Below, in pieces: positions 8,237-18,059 of a stretch of 64,000 bases of DNA. Below the pieces are notes generated by a model that had not been told where the DNA came from, searched no databases, and saw nothing but the letters and a program-made list of their open reading frames with translations. Source of the DNA: Comamonadaceae bacterium. GTDB lineage: Bacteria > Pseudomonadota > Gammaproteobacteria > Burkholderiales > Burkholderiaceae_C. Location of the stretch: NCBI GenBank assembly GCA_027484575.1, contig JAIXSQ010000004.1, positions 1-64,000 on the forward strand, read 5' to 3'. Position numbers and translations under genes: made by a program. Positions within the stretch are counted from its first letter, which is position 1. Each line of letters starts with the position of its first letter.

Positions 8237-9302
8237 AGCAGTTCCTCTTCCGAAACAGCATGAACGCGAAGTCCTCGCCGCGCACCGGGTACTCCTTGCC
8301 GGCGCCCCAGACGATGGTGCTGCGGCCGAAGGGCTGGCAGCAGCGGCCGCCGTCCTTGGCGGTGTTGGCCACGGGATAGGTCAGCTGGGTCTTGTAGGCG
8401 GTCTTGTCCATGGCCGGCAGGAAGTAGGGTCCGCAAAGGCCTGGCCGGCCATGCCAGCCCCAGGCCAGCAACTCGCGGTGCATCTTGGCCGTCAGCCGCT
8501 GCGCGATGAGGGCTGCCGTCCGTACCCCGCCCATGTGGTACGGCACATGGCCATCAAAGGGGTAGATGCCGCCCTGGCAGCCGGCGCACCAGAACATCTC
8601 GGCGATGCCGAAGCCCGCGGTCGCGGCCACGCAATCGGCCGCGCAGGCCGCCACCGCCACCGGGTTGGCGAACAGCACGGCCTCAGGGTTGAGGATGAGG
8701 GTCAGCTCGTCGTCGTTCCACAGCGGGTCCACCTCGGTCAGGTAGGCCAGGTCGAACGAGCCCCGCTCCAGGCACGGGAAGTCGGTCACCACCTCCAGCC
8801 AGTACAGCACCGGGTTCACGTAGAAGTGCGCCTGGTAGAAGCTGCCGCCGTCGCCATCGCCTTCGGGGCGTGTGAACCTTGCCGCCGCCGGCGCCGGGAT
8901 ACCGGGGTCGAGGTCGATTCCGCCCAGCGACGCCAGGCAGAACGGCTTGCGTACGGCCTCCACGTGCCGGGCCGGCTCCCAGAACCCGATCGACAGTCCG
9001 ATGGTGGGATTCACACCGCAGCTGCAAACCGGGTTCGACGGGTTGGGGATGTCCTCTTGGCCATCGAAGTTGGCGATGGTGGCGCTGCCGATGCTGATCG
9101 GCAGGATGCAGCTCCAGCAGATCTCGGTGATCGGGTTGGGGAAGCGGCCGGTGCAGGTCAGGCTGTCGGCGGCCTGCGCGGGCGCCACCCAGGGCAGGGC
9201 GACAGCCAGCAACGCGCGGGCAAGCACCTGGCTGGCCCATCGGCGAAGCGCGGGCATCCTCTGTGCAGCAAGCCAGCGGATCAGGGAGGGCCGGTTGGTC
9301 AT
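8223..9302 (-). CDS. traU: TraU, mating-pair formation protein
   Basis: A 359-residue cysteine-rich exported protein, close to F TraU (330). It has an N-terminal signal region (about 20-45), the conserved segment CTGRFPNPITEICWSC near residues 50-65 and many paired cysteines, including CAADCVA and a C-terminal NCCVGY. TraU acts in the periplasm and is needed mainly for DNA transfer rather than for the pilus itself. The start overlaps the traW stop by ATGA. Confidence 0.95.
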   Translation of the reverse strand: MTNRPSLIRWLAAQRMPALRRWASQVLARALLAVALPWVAPAQAADSLTCTGRFPNPITEICWSCILPISIGSATIANFDGQEDIPNPSNPVCSCGVNPTIGLSIGFWEPARHVEAVRKPFCLASLGGIDLDPGIPAPAAARFTRPEGDGDGGSFYQAHFYVNPVLYWLEVVTDFPCLERGSFDLAYLTEVDPLWNDDELTLILNPEAVLFANPVAVAACAADCVAATAGFGIAEMFWCAGCQGGIYPFDGHVPYHMGGVRTAALIAQRLTAKMHRELLAWGWHGRPGLCGPYFLPAMDKTAYKTQLTYPVANTAKDGGRCCQPFGRSTIVWGAGKEYPVRGEDFAFMLFRKRNCCVGY

Positions 9303-9973
9303 TGCACGAGCACCTCGTCGACGCGCAGGCGCATGCCTTCCTGCGAGACCAGCGCGGGCACCTGCCTGATGCCGAAGCGGCGGGTCAGCGTCCCGTGCTG
9401 GTCGTAGTACACCGGCACGCGCCAGGCCTTCATCAGGTCCAGGTACGAACCACCGGTCAGGATGGGCTTGACCTTGCCGTCGTAGCGCGCGATCAGCTCG
9501 CGGGCCCGAGCCACCTGTCGCAGGTCACGGGCATCGAAGAACAGCAGCCGCTTGGACAGCGACACCACCTCCAGCGGGTTCTTGCGCGTCCCGGCCGGGA
9601 ACAGCAGCCGGCCCTGCGCATCGACGATGTTGCGGTCGAGCGTGAAGGTCGGATCGATGGTCCAGGACCGTGCAGTCTCGGTGCTTCGTACGCCCTCGAC
9701 CGGCGCGGGCTGGCGCACGGCAGCCACACCGCGGTTGCGGGCCTCGTCGATCAGCCGCTGCAGCTCACCCGTGCGTTCCTTGTCGCGCAGGCGTTGCTGG
9801 ATGAACTCCAGCAGGTGGGGCTCGGCAATGCCGTAGGTCGGGCCGATGGTCCCCAGGTCCACGGCGTGGGTGGCCGTGCTCAGGATCGTGGCGGCGACCG
9901 CCAGCAGGCGCCGAGTGACGCGCGCCGGGACGCTGATGCAGCTTGTCCGGGGCAGTGGCAGCTCGAACTTCAC
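9299..9973 (-). CDS. traW: TraW, pilus assembly protein
   Basis: A 224-residue protein, close to F TraW (210), with an N-terminal signal segment (RRLLAVAATILSTATHA) and the family landmarks GTIGPTYGIAEP, TFTLDRNIVDAQGRLLFPAG and the C-terminal FGIRQVPALV. TraW is periplasmic and works with TrbC, whose N-terminal half resembles TraW in some plasmids. The GTG start at 9973 overlaps the preceding stop codon (GTGA). Confidence 0.93.
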   Translation of the reverse strand: MKFELPLPRTSCISVPARVTRRLLAVAATILSTATHAVDLGTIGPTYGIAEPHLLEFIQQRLRDKERTGELQRLIDEARNRGVAAVRQPAPVEGVRSTETARSWTIDPTFTLDRNIVDAQGRLLFPAGTRKNPLEVVSLSKRLLFFDARDLRQVARARELIARYDGKVKPILTGGSYLDLMKAWRVPVYYDQHGTLTRRFGIRQVPALVSQEGMRLRVDEVLVQ

Positions 9974-10380
9974 CTTGACGCCTTACGGGTGCATGAGACC
10001 TGCTCGCCCAGCCGAGTCAGCCCTGGCCCGTCCTGAAGGTGGCTGGCCCGGATCATCGCCATCAGCAGCGGATCGCCGTCTCCTTCCGCCATCGCCTGTC
10101 GCAGCTCGCGGCTCGTAAGACTCCGGCGGCACCGGCGCTCGTGGGCCTGGAGATAGGCCTGCGCCCCTTGATGCGCCGCAGGGGAGATCTGCTGGAGCAG
10201 CGCAAGGTAGTCGGCCATCGGCACGTCGCCCGTGATAGCCGGCTCGGACGATGTCTGCGCCAGCGCGGGCAAGGCCGTTGCGAACGCGGTCAGGGCGACA
10301 AGGGAAGCCAGGGAGGCCAGGGAGGTCGGCTGGGCCGTGTGACGGGGCACCGGCCAACGCTGAATCAGATGCGGATTCAC
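9970..10380 (-). CDS. Small exported protein between the signal peptidase and TraW
   Basis: A 136-residue protein with a hydrophobic N-terminal segment (about residues 21-41, ending in ALAQ), which looks like a signal peptide, and a short helical mature domain with two cysteines. I do not recognise it. It is tightly packed between the S26 peptidase gene (9-nt gap) and traW (4-nt overlap), so it belongs to the transfer operon. The GTG start at 10380 is tentative. Confidence 0.6.
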   Translation of the reverse strand: MNPHLIQRWPVPRHTAQPTSLASLASLVALTAFATALPALAQTSSEPAITGDVPMADYLALLQQISPAAHQGAQAYLQAHERRCRRSLTSRELRQAMAEGDGDPLLMAMIRASHLQDGPGLTRLGEQVSCTRKASR

Positions 10381-10389
10381 GGCAGCCCG

Positions 10390-10932
10390 TCAGAACAGCG
10401 GCACCACAGTGCCCAGGACCTGCTCGGCCCGCACGAGCCCGCTGCTGCGATAGCGCGAGTCGAACGAGTCCGGGCCGGTGCCCTGCACGTAATAGTGGCC
10501 CGGCGGGATCACCGTCGGCGCAATCGGCTCCAGCGGGCGCCGGTCGAAGGCCCGGGCCTTGGCCGTGCCGACGACGACACCGTTGACCGACACCGTGCGG
10601 TCGGACACCGTCACCACGTCGCCTGGCAGGCCGCGCACGACCTTGAAGAACGGCTGTCCGTCCAGTCCGGGGTACGCGGTTCGCGCCTCGCCCGCAAACG
10701 AGAAGATGACGAACTCTCCGCGCTGCAGCGGATGCTCTCCGTGCTGCAGCCAGGCCACCCGGTACGGCAGGCTGCCCGTCCAGTTAAACAGGACCGGCAC
10801 CCGCGGCGTCGGGTCGATGAAGAGCCGCGTGTAGGCGAAGGCCCAGATCGCGAAGACGGGCAGGTAGACGTACCAGCGTCGCCGCATGTGCGTCGCAAAG
10901 TCGATGGCCTGGGTGCGAAGGCTGCGCTTCAT
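10390..10932 (-). CDS. S26-family signal peptidase of the transfer system (TraF/TrhF type)
   Basis: A 180-residue membrane-anchored serine protease with one N-terminal transmembrane segment (about 20-38). The catalytic serine is in the motif WTGSLPYRV (Ser54), the lysine in FFKVVRGLPGDVV (Lys97), and the SPase box GTGPDSFDSRY lies near 150-160. In type IV secretion loci such peptidases process the pilin or another exported component; the TraA precursor in this locus is the likely substrate (inference). The start overlaps the trbI stop (ATGA). Confidence 0.88.
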   Translation of the reverse strand: MKRSLRTQAIDFATHMRRRWYVYLPVFAIWAFAYTRLFIDPTPRVPVLFNWTGSLPYRVAWLQHGEHPLQRGEFVIFSFAGEARTAYPGLDGQPFFKVVRGLPGDVVTVSDRTVSVNGVVVGTAKARAFDRRPLEPIAPTVIPPGHYYVQGTGPDSFDSRYRSSGLVRAEQVLGTVVPLF

Positions 10933-11387
10933 CGGGCCTCCTCGGGGTCGTTCCTGTGGGGTGTGTGGGGATGGCCCAGCTTCTGCTGCAGCAGTGCCGT
11001 CAGATCGACGGTCCGCGGTGTGCGGCCGGCCACGGCGCTCTTCAGCATCACCAGGCAGGCGCAGTCGCGCGGCAGTTCCTCCAGCGCCGCCGGCAGCCGC
11101 TGCGAGAAGTTCCGGGCCAGCGCAAACGCCTTCTCGCGGTCAGCGTAGGTGGCGGCACGGGTCAGGAGCTGGGTGAACTCGGCCTCCTTCTGCCGGTACA
11201 CCTCGCCGACATCGACGACGCCGACCCGCTGGGCCGGGCGCACCACTACGCGGTCGTAGGCGGCCAGCGTGCCCAGCACGATCAGCAGCGCGAATGCCGC
11301 GTGGAGGAGGATGGGCGCCATGCCCACAGGCCCGGCAACGGGCTGCTGGGGTTTCGGGCCCGGACTGGCGCTGGCGTCGACGTCCAT
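10929..11387 (-). CDS. trbI: TrbI-like F-type transfer protein
   Basis: A 152-residue protein with one transmembrane segment (LLHAAFALLIVLGTLAAYD, about 27-46) and a periplasmic part with the family pattern VGVVDVGEVYRQKEAEF. F TrbI is 128 residues and influences pilus retraction or outgrowth. Position after traC and before the signal peptidase and traW is as expected. The proline-rich cytoplasmic head is longer than in F. Confidence 0.75.
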   Translation of the reverse strand: MDVDASASPGPKPQQPVAGPVGMAPILLHAAFALLIVLGTLAAYDRVVVRPAQRVGVVDVGEVYRQKEAEFTQLLTRAATYADREKAFALARNFSQRLPAALEELPRDCACLVMLKSAVAGRTPRTVDLTALLQQKLGHPHTPHRNDPEEAR

Positions 11388-11403
11388 GGGAGCCTCGCCA
11401 GGG

Positions 11404-14004
11404 TCACACCGCGTGCCCGCGCCGCCGCAGCAGCTCGGTGATCGCGTCGTCGATGCTCAGGCCCTGCGCCCGCAGCTCGTCGATCGGGGCGTTGTCCTCC
11501 AGCTTGTTGGAGAACAGCAGGTGGGTCGCCGGGTCGAGGATGTTCCGCGCCACGCCTTCGCCCACCGGCGAGGAGATGTAGACCTCCGAGAACACGCCCG
11601 GCTCCGTGCGCAGCGAGTTGAGCAGCCGCTTCTTGGGCTCGTCCATCGACAGCCGCCCCTTGCGGTCGAGCATCTCGATGGACTCGGGCTTCTGCCGCAG
11701 CAGGAACACCCAGTCCGAGCAGTTGAAGGCCGCCTCCATCTGGGCCGAGCCGTAGTAGTCGTCGGCGCTCTGCGTGGCCGTGCCGAGCGATCCGCCGTAC
11801 TTGCGGGCACGGCGCGCGGCTTCCTCGACCACGGCCGCCTTCACGGGGTCGTCGGCGCCGATGTCGCCCAGCTGCTGCTTGAGCTCGTCGATGAAGAGCA
11901 CCTTGCGCCGGTTGCGCGTCAGGTACATCTCGCCGGTGATCTGGTGCAGCAGCAGGATGTTGACCACCGCATGCAGGTCGGGCCGGCGCTTCAGCTCCTC
12001 GTTCTCGATGACGACGAAGTCGTTGCCGAAGTCGATGTTGTTGCGCCCCTCGAAGAAGCGCTCGTACTGGCCGCCGCGGGCGTAGGGGTTCAGCATCACG
12101 GCCAGGTCGCGGATGCGCGGGTCCTCGCGCACCCCCAGCTCTTCGATGGTGCCGGCCTTTAGGGCGTCGCGCAGCGCGGTCACCGTGAGCGCGTTGCCGT
12201 GCTCGCGGAACAGCTTGATGACCATCGCCGAGATGGCCTTGTACTGGACCTCGTCCAGCGGCCGGGACATCGAGGCCATCTTGGAGATGGCCGGCACCAG
12301 CATGTCGATGTCCTCGTTGATGTCGACGATGTGCGTGAAGGGGTTGAGGCAGATGTCGACATCGGGCCGGAACTCGATGTACGTGCCCTTGGCCTTGCGG
12401 CACAGCTTCTCGAATGACCGGCCGAGGTCGAGCATCCACACCTTGGCGTCGATGGCCCGGTAGGACCAGGCCATCTCGTTCATCAGCACCGACTTGCCGG
12501 ACCCGGGCGCGCCGATGATCGCGAAGTTGTAGTTGCCCAGGTCGTTGTCGAAGATGTCCAGCGTCATCAGCTGGCCGCGCCGGCCACCGAAGACCAGGGC
12601 CGGCGTGCGCGTGCCGCGCCACTCGGCGATCAGCGGCGCCAGGTGGATGGCATTGGCCATCGTCTTGCGAGAGACGCGGCGCATCTTGGCCAGGTCCTTG
12701 TGGAAGGCCTCCGACAGCGTCATCGGCAGGCTGGCCAGCAGCGCCTGCCGGTGCATGTAGACATCGGCATTGAGCTGGAAGCCCCGGCCGCGCCAGATCG
12801 CGTTGGCGGTCTCCTGGGCGGACACTGCCTTCTCTGGTGGCGAGAAGATCGCCAGCTGGTGGTACAGGCTCACCAGGCTGCTGCCCACGTCGATGGCGTT
12901 GGCCGCCGCGGTCCAGTCCTGCAGCTTCTTGCCCACGTCGGGCATCACCTCGGCCATCTTGCTGCGGGCGTTCTGGGTCGCCCGAACGTGGTTCGCCGTG
13001 ACCACGGACTTCATGACGTTGGGGTCGAGCACGTGCACGCCCATGGTCAGGAGGAAGGGTGCGCTGTACTGCAGCGCCGGCTGCATCAGGTCGCCGATCA
13101 GCGAGCCCATCTGCCACAGCGCAAAGCGCTCGGGGAAGGACTTGATCGAGTAGAAGCGTGCTTCCAGCGATCCCTCGTGACCTTCTTTCCAGAGGGTCAG
13201 GCCGGCGGGGTGCGGGTCCTGGATGGTGTCGAAGTCGACGATCTGGTCGCGGATCTCGCGGCCGTCGTCGTAGTGGAGGTTGGGGGCGTCGGTCTGGGAG
13301 ATCCGGTCCGGGTTGGTGAACAGCGCGCACCAGTTGATCAGGTCCGCGGCGTCACAGACACGGCTGGGCAGCGAAGCCGAGCGCAGCGTGGACGCCATGG
13401 ACTCGCGCAGCGCGACCAGCTCGTCGCGCCGTGTCAGATCGCCGGCCTGTTCCACGCCGCCGGGAACCGACACGCTCATCATCAGCCGGAAGTCGCGGAT
13501 CGTGTAGTGGAAGCCGGTGGTCAGCGACTGCTGCGCACCGTGCAGCAGGTGCCCCACACGCTGCCGAGCAAGGCGGTGGAACAGATTGTCGTTGCGCGCC
13601 GGGCGACCCCAGTGCTTGGCCTTGTCGGCCTGGTCGGCATCCTCGACGCGCAGGTTGGCATAGCGGCGCAACTGCTCGCGGATGTGCGGCGAGGCAAAGA
13701 GGTGGAACTGGATCCCGGTGGCTGGCGGGCAGGTCGAGTACAGCGAGATCAGCACCTCGGCCATGCGGTCGTCGGCACCCGACTGCGGCATCAGTTCGAG
13801 CATGAAGCCCAGGCTGTCGCGGTTGACGAAGAGCTTCTCGTCGGCGAGGTAGGCCGAGTAGGGCAGCCAGGACGCGAACTGCTCGGCCGGCGTGTCCGGA
13901 GGCGAGCCCAGGCCCAGCCAGCCCAGGCTCCCGTGGCCGGGGCGGCTGCCGCCGGGAGAGGCGGCGGATCGGGTCGAAGCGGTCGGGGCGAACGGAGTGG
14001 GCAT
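11404..14004 (-). CDS. traC: TraC, VirB4-family ATPase of the secretion system
   Basis: An 866-residue ATPase, nearly the size of F TraC (875). The Walker A motif GAPGSGKS is at residues 498-505, and the Walker B region is in KVLFIDELKQQ. VirB4/TraC hexamers at the cytoplasmic face power pilus assembly and secretion. The N-terminal half has the VirB4-type domain that recruits the pilin machinery. It lies 39 nt after traV and ends 16 nt before trbI. Confidence 0.96.
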   Translation of the reverse strand: MPTPFAPTASTRSAASPGGSRPGHGSLGWLGLGSPPDTPAEQFASWLPYSAYLADEKLFVNRDSLGFMLELMPQSGADDRMAEVLISLYSTCPPATGIQFHLFASPHIREQLRRYANLRVEDADQADKAKHWGRPARNDNLFHRLARQRVGHLLHGAQQSLTTGFHYTIRDFRLMMSVSVPGGVEQAGDLTRRDELVALRESMASTLRSASLPSRVCDAADLINWCALFTNPDRISQTDAPNLHYDDGREIRDQIVDFDTIQDPHPAGLTLWKEGHEGSLEARFYSIKSFPERFALWQMGSLIGDLMQPALQYSAPFLLTMGVHVLDPNVMKSVVTANHVRATQNARSKMAEVMPDVGKKLQDWTAAANAIDVGSSLVSLYHQLAIFSPPEKAVSAQETANAIWRGRGFQLNADVYMHRQALLASLPMTLSEAFHKDLAKMRRVSRKTMANAIHLAPLIAEWRGTRTPALVFGGRRGQLMTLDIFDNDLGNYNFAIIGAPGSGKSVLMNEMAWSYRAIDAKVWMLDLGRSFEKLCRKAKGTYIEFRPDVDICLNPFTHIVDINEDIDMLVPAISKMASMSRPLDEVQYKAISAMVIKLFREHGNALTVTALRDALKAGTIEELGVREDPRIRDLAVMLNPYARGGQYERFFEGRNNIDFGNDFVVIENEELKRRPDLHAVVNILLLHQITGEMYLTRNRRKVLFIDELKQQLGDIGADDPVKAAVVEEAARRARKYGGSLGTATQSADDYYGSAQMEAAFNCSDWVFLLRQKPESIEMLDRKGRLSMDEPKKRLLNSLRTEPGVFSEVYISSPVGEGVARNILDPATHLLFSNKLEDNAPIDELRAQGLSIDDAITELLRRRGHAV

Positions 14005-14043
14005 GGAGCGTGCCTCGCAGGGATGGCCGGAAGAGGTGTCAGG

Positions 14044-14766
14044 TCAGTCGTTAGGTTCGTTGCCACGTGGATCGACGGGCATCTGCGGCCGGCCCGCCGG
14101 AGGTGTCAGGCCGGGCAGGGACAGCGAACCACTCGGTTGATCTGTCCGACCGGACTGGTTCGATGTCCTGGGGTCGCGCGATTCGGTGGCGCCGCCGGCG
14201 GAACGTGCGGTTGCGGGCGGCGGAGGCCGCAACGGTGCGTAGGCATCGCGGATCTGCCGCTGCGCGTGCTCGACGAGCCACTGGCCGTCGTCGACCCGGA
14301 CGTAGACGTAGCCCTGGTCGTGGAGGTCGCGATCGGCGTCTTCCCAGGGTTTGAACCAGAGCCGCAGGATGCGGGCTGAAGACCGGAGCGGTATGGCCGT
14401 GGGCGAGGGCGGCGTCGATGGCGAGACGGCGATGCGGGAGGCCGCCGCGCCTGCAGCGCCCGCCGAGGCTGCGCCGTTGATGCCCGCTGTCGGGCGCGGA
14501 GCTTGCGGCGCGCCCGGGCTGGCAGCCGCCGTTCGCCGCTGACTCGGCAGGTTGTTCTGCACGGCATTGGCGTAGGTGCCGGACACGGATTCGCAGGTCA
14601 CGCCGTCCGGGGCCTTGCAGGCATAGCTGGAGCTGCCGCTGAGACCGCTCATGCTCATGCAGCCGCTCAGCACCCAGGTCAGCAGAACCGACGCCGCGGC
14701 CAGTCCGGTGGGTGGGGCAGCACGCGATGTCGGAGCTGCGTGAAACACGACGGCGGGCTTCTTCAT
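14044..14766 (-). CDS. traV: TraV, outer-membrane lipoprotein of the core complex
   Basis: A 240-residue lipoprotein with a signal segment ending in the lipobox LSGC (about residues 29-32), then conserved [21 protein letters not shown] and a C-terminal domain near [19 protein letters not shown]. TraV anchors the TraK/TraB core complex in the outer membrane, like VirB7. The ATG at 14766 overlaps the dsbC stop codon; the longer upstream frame is antisense-like and not used. It is larger than F TraV (171), mainly from proline/alanine-rich linkers. Confidence 0.9.
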   Translation of the reverse strand: MKKPAVVFHAAPTSRAAPPTGLAAASVLLTWVLSGCMSMSGLSGSSSYACKAPDGVTCESVSGTYANAVQNNLPSQRRTAAASPGAPQAPRPTAGINGAASAGAAGAAASRIAVSPSTPPSPTAIPLRSSARILRLWFKPWEDADRDLHDQGYVYVRVDDGQWLVEHAQRQIRDAYAPLRPPPPATARSAGGATESRDPRTSNQSGRTDQPSGSLSLPGLTPPAGRPQMPVDPRGNEPND

Positions 14767-15683
14767 GGCTTGCCCCCCGCCGTCTGCGACACCTGCTTGA
14801 GGCGAGCGAGCAACACGGTCCGGTCGACGTAGCCGTCGGTGCGGGTGCCATCCGCCCAGACCAGGGTGGGCGTGCCCTGGACAGCGAGGCGTTGCGCGAG
14901 CGCGAGGTTGCGGTCGAGCGGGTTGTCGCACTCCGGGGCACGCAGGGCTGCCGGGTCGCCCGCCGGCCTGAGCAGCGAGGTATCCCCCTGCAGCATGAAC
15001 CGGTGCCAGGCCTTCTCGCGGTCCGCCGCGCACCAGATCGAGACCGGGCGTGCGCGGCCCTGGAAGGGCACGAGGAAGGTGTAGATCGTCACGTCGTCCA
15101 GGCCGGCCAGCTCGGGCTCGAGCCGGCGGCAGAACGAGCAACCCGGGTCGCTGAAGACGGCGATGCGACGGTGCTCGTTGCCGCCGCTGCCTCGCACGAT
15201 CTTGATCGCGTCCGCCAGCGGCAGCTGGTCGAAGGCGATGGGCGGCTCAGGTGCCGGCATCCTGTCGGCCTGCGCCGAGGGAACGCCCGCGCCGGGCGCC
15301 TGCCCGTCCTGCGCAGCGCCGGCGGCCGCGCGTGCCAGTCTGGGGCCGGTGAGGTCCTGCATCGTTTGGGTGTCGAAGACACGGCCGAAGATGAAGTAGC
15401 GCGGATTCCGCGGCGACACGTAGGCCACGTTGCTGTTCATCCAGACCTCGTAAAGACCGGCCACGGGCGAGCGCTGCACCTGCGTGAACTGGGTGCCGGG
15501 GTGCGCCTTGCGCAGAGCGGCCAGCAGCCGCGCCTCATCTGCGGCGGCGGCGCCGGCGTGGCCTGCGGCAAGGGCCGCCAGACCGGCCACGAGCCAGACC
15601 GCCGACCGGTGGTGCCGGCCGGGAACACGCGGGTCGGGGGCGGTAAAGGCAAAGCCTGGCGAGGGCTTGTCAGTCGTTGGCAT
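14763..15683 (-). CDS. dsbC: DsbC-like thiol:disulfide interchange protein
   Basis: A 306-residue exported protein with a transmembrane or signal segment ([18 protein letters not shown]) and a C-terminal thioredoxin fold. The active site is CSFC (Cys182 and Cys185), where chromosomal DsbC has CGYC. The cis-proline segment is QGTPTLVW. Such proteins isomerise disulfides in cysteine-rich transfer proteins; TraN and TraU here are likely clients (inference). The ATG at 15683 overlaps the traB end by 14 nt; an ORF start 12 codons upstream would run deeper into traB. Confidence 0.88.
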   Translation of the reverse strand: MPTTDKPSPGFAFTAPDPRVPGRHHRSAVWLVAGLAALAAGHAGAAAADEARLLAALRKAHPGTQFTQVQRSPVAGLYEVWMNSNVAYVSPRNPRYFIFGRVFDTQTMQDLTGPRLARAAAGAAQDGQAPGAGVPSAQADRMPAPEPPIAFDQLPLADAIKIVRGSGGNEHRRIAVFSDPGCSFCRRLEPELAGLDDVTIYTFLVPFQGRARPVSIWCAADREKAWHRFMLQGDTSLLRPAGDPAALRAPECDNPLDRNLALAQRLAVQGTPTLVWADGTRTDGYVDRTVLLARLKQVSQTAGGKP

Positions 15684-17124
15684 CGTCGGAGACCTCCGGG
15701 TTGCTCGGGTGGACTGCAAGGGGCGCGGCGGCAGTGGCGCTCATCGGCACATCGATGCGGACGCCCTTGGTGATGACGACATCGATCTCGCGGCCGGCGT
15801 CGACCTCGATCACAGGGAAGGTGTTCTCGGCCAGCTTGATGTAGTACTGGGCGAGCCGGTCGAGGGCGCGGCCGACACCCGTGCCGAGCCCGGCCCGGTA
15901 GGCGTCGGCACCCGAGGCGCTGGTGATCGTTCCCAGCGGCGAGGTGCTGACGTTGGTGGACGAGGTGGCCAGGCCCTGGCCGATGCCGCTGACCACGCCG
16001 GCCAGGAGGGCGTTGGCCAGCATCTGGCCCTGCTTGGTGACCAGCCGTCCGCGCATGCCGACCTTGCCGTCCTCGCCGTAGACGCTGCCCTGGATCTTCA
16101 CTTCCAGGGTCGCACCGTCGGCGCGGACGCACGAGAGGTTCTCGGTGCGGAGGTAGGCCCGTTCGGAGCTGATATCGCCATACCCAGCCGCGATGACGAA
16201 GCACTCGCGGTACTCGCCACGGAAGCGGTTGGGCAGCACCGCGTTGTCCGACAGGCGGATCAGCACCGGGTGGGGGTTGGATTGCGCCTGCCCGCCGGTG
16301 GGTGCGTCCAGTCCGCCAAGCAGCGTGCCGCGCGTGAAGCTCACGGGAAGCCAGGTCGACACCGTCCGAGGCTCGGCCGCCGGTGTGCCGGCGCGCTCCG
16401 AAGCGCTGCCGCTCGTGCCGGCGACGCCTTGCATGCTGCGATCGACCAGCGTGACGCGGCTGATCGCAGGTGCCACCGGTGCCGCCGGTGCAGGGTCGGC
16501 CATCTGCAGTCCCGGCATGCCCGCCGGCAACGGTCGGCCGGCCGTGCCCGGGCCGTAGGTCGAAGGGAGCGGCAGGCTGGCCGCCGGCGGCAGCCCGGTC
16601 GGCGTCGTGCCGGCCGAGGCCGACGGCAAGGCGGGTGGGAGCGGTGCAGGCACGGGCGGAACCGGGGCAGCAGCGGGGGCCGGCGCGGCTGCACCCTGGG
16701 CCGCCTGCGTCGCCGAGGTCAGGCGCTGTTCCAGTTCCGCGAATCGCTGCATCGTGCGGGCCTCGAAGGCCTGGCGGTCGCGGTTGAGCCGGGTCTGCTC
16801 CTCGCGCTCGCTCTCGTACTGGGCGAGCTTGCTGCCTGCGGTGCCTACCCACTGGTCCACCGGGTTGACTTGCTGGCCGGGCGGCATGACGCCGATGTTG
16901 GTGACTGGCCCCGGCGCGCCGGCGGCGGGCTTGCGAGAACCCGACGACGATCCGGTGTCCGTGGACGCGAAGATCAGCCACAGCAGGCCGACGCCGGCGG
17001 CGACGATCACGCCCAGCAGTGCGAACTGGCGCTGGCGCGGCGTCATCCGCTCGGCCAGTTGCGCGCCAAATCGGGTGGCCGACTGGCGAACGGCGGCTGC
17101 GGAGGGAGGCAGGGGCGACACCAT
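15670..17124 (-). CDS. traB: TraB, inner-membrane core complex protein (VirB10-like)
   Basis: A 484-residue protein with a cytoplasmic head, one transmembrane segment (about 35-53, [19 protein letters not shown]), a coiled coil (about 95-140), a long proline/alanine-rich periplasmic linker and a C-terminal VirB10/TrbI-type beta-barrel domain (from about 245, including [13 protein letters not shown]). It spans the envelope and joins TraK and TraV. The ATG at 17124 overlaps the traK stop as TGATG; a GTG one codon upstream is possible. Confidence 0.94.
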   Translation of the reverse strand: MVSPLPPSAAAVRQSATRFGAQLAERMTPRQRQFALLGVIVAAGVGLLWLIFASTDTGSSSGSRKPAAGAPGPVTNIGVMPPGQQVNPVDQWVGTAGSKLAQYESEREEQTRLNRDRQAFEARTMQRFAELEQRLTSATQAAQGAAAPAPAAAPVPPVPAPLPPALPSASAGTTPTGLPPAASLPLPSTYGPGTAGRPLPAGMPGLQMADPAPAAPVAPAISRVTLVDRSMQGVAGTSGSASERAGTPAAEPRTVSTWLPVSFTRGTLLGGLDAPTGGQAQSNPHPVLIRLSDNAVLPNRFRGEYRECFVIAAGYGDISSERAYLRTENLSCVRADGATLEVKIQGSVYGEDGKVGMRGRLVTKQGQMLANALLAGVVSGIGQGLATSSTNVSTSPLGTITSASGADAYRAGLGTGVGRALDRLAQYYIKLAENTFPVIEVDAGREIDVVITKGVRIDVPMSATAAAPLAVHPSNPEVSDDAND

Positions 17125-18059
17125 CACTGGCCTCCGCGGCGGATGACGAAGACATTGGTGGTCTCGCCCGGGCGCAGGTTGTGGTGCTCGACAGCCACGG
17201 CCAGCACCTGTCCGCCCGCGGGGCTGTCGGGTCGGTCGAACTCCTGCTCCGCCAGCACCATCACGGCCGGGCTCACGTTCTGCAGCAGGTACTTCTCACC
17301 CATCAGACCCCGGCCCTCGTAGCGCCGCATCAGCGAGAACCTGGCTTCCGCCCAGAGCTGGATCTGCTGGTTGAGTTCGTCCACGCGGATGTCGGGCGGC
17401 ACGCGGTCGGACGCCATCGCCAGGAGCAGCGTCTTCAGCCCCCGGATGTGGTTCGGAGCGGTGCCCAGCGGTGTCTGCGAGCCCGCCGCGCTGGGCGGTG
17501 ACTGCATCGCCTGCAGCGCCCGTTGGCCGGGGTCGCGGATGACGATGGTGTCGGCCGGGGTGTCTGCCTTGCGCAGCACCAGCGTGTAGGTGGCGTGCGC
17601 CGACGAGATGAACAGGTTGACCGGCTTGGGCGAGTCGCCGACCGGACGGATGTAGATCTCGCCCTTGTCGCGGTCGCACTCCAGGACGATCTCTCCTGCC
17701 GGATTCACGGCCGGCAATGCGGCAGCGGGCGGTGCACCGCTGCTGCCGCTGGAGAACGGCGCGGCGGGGCCGCAGTTGCTGGAATGGATGTTGCCGAACA
17801 CGTCCGTGATCGCGGCGCCGTCGATGCGGATGCGCGTGGGCTCCTTGATCGACAGCACGGCCTCAATGGCCACGCCGTCGCGGGCATCCAGCACCTGCAG
17901 CGCGGTTGCCGGCGCTGCGGCTGCGAGCAGGCCTGTCAGGGCGGCCCATGCGGCGACCGAGCGGAACCAGCGGGGTGTCAGGCAACCGCGCGCCGTGAAC
18001 ACCACTGCTGCCGGGGCAGCCTGGCGACGGCACTGCGGCCGGGAGTCACGGCGCGGCAT
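17124..18059 (-). CDS. traK: TraK, secretin-like core complex protein (VirB9-like)
   Basis: A 311-residue exported protein with a long basic N-terminus and hydrophobic segment (VAAWAALTGLLAAAAPATA), then the VirB9/TraK pattern IKEPTRIRIDGAAITDVFG and FISSAHATYTLVLR. F TraK is 242 residues; the extra length is N-terminal and in a glycine/proline loop. It forms the outer-membrane ring with TraV and TraB. The start overlaps traE by 14 nt. Confidence 0.93.
   Translation of the reverse strand: MPRRDSRPQCRRQAAPAAVVFTARGCLTPRWFRSVAAWAALTGLLAAAAPATALQVLDARDGVAIEAVLSIKEPTRIRIDGAAITDVFGNIHSSNCGPAAPFSSGSSGAPPAAALPAVNPAGEIVLECDRDKGEIYIRPVGDSPKPVNLFISSAHATYTLVLRKADTPADTIVIRDPGQRALQAMQSPPSAAGSQTPLGTAPNHIRGLKTLLLAMASDRVPPDIRVDELNQQIQLWAEARFSLMRRYEGRGLMGEKYLLQNVSPAVMVLAEQEFDRPDSPAGGQVLAVAVEHHNLRPGETTNVFVIRRGGQ

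Noticed and set aside
11282..13330. A 682-codon open frame inside traC in another frame
   Set aside because: It overlaps the TraC ATPase on the same strand, its translation is arginine/proline-rich noise, and it matches no family. High-GC DNA gives such long frames by chance.
12643..14379. Long plus-strand frame opposite traC
   Set aside because: Antisense to a well-supported gene, without a ribosome binding site or recognisable protein.
15484..17322. A 612-codon frame opposite traB and dsbC
   Set aside because: Antisense shadow of coupled tra genes; low-complexity translation.
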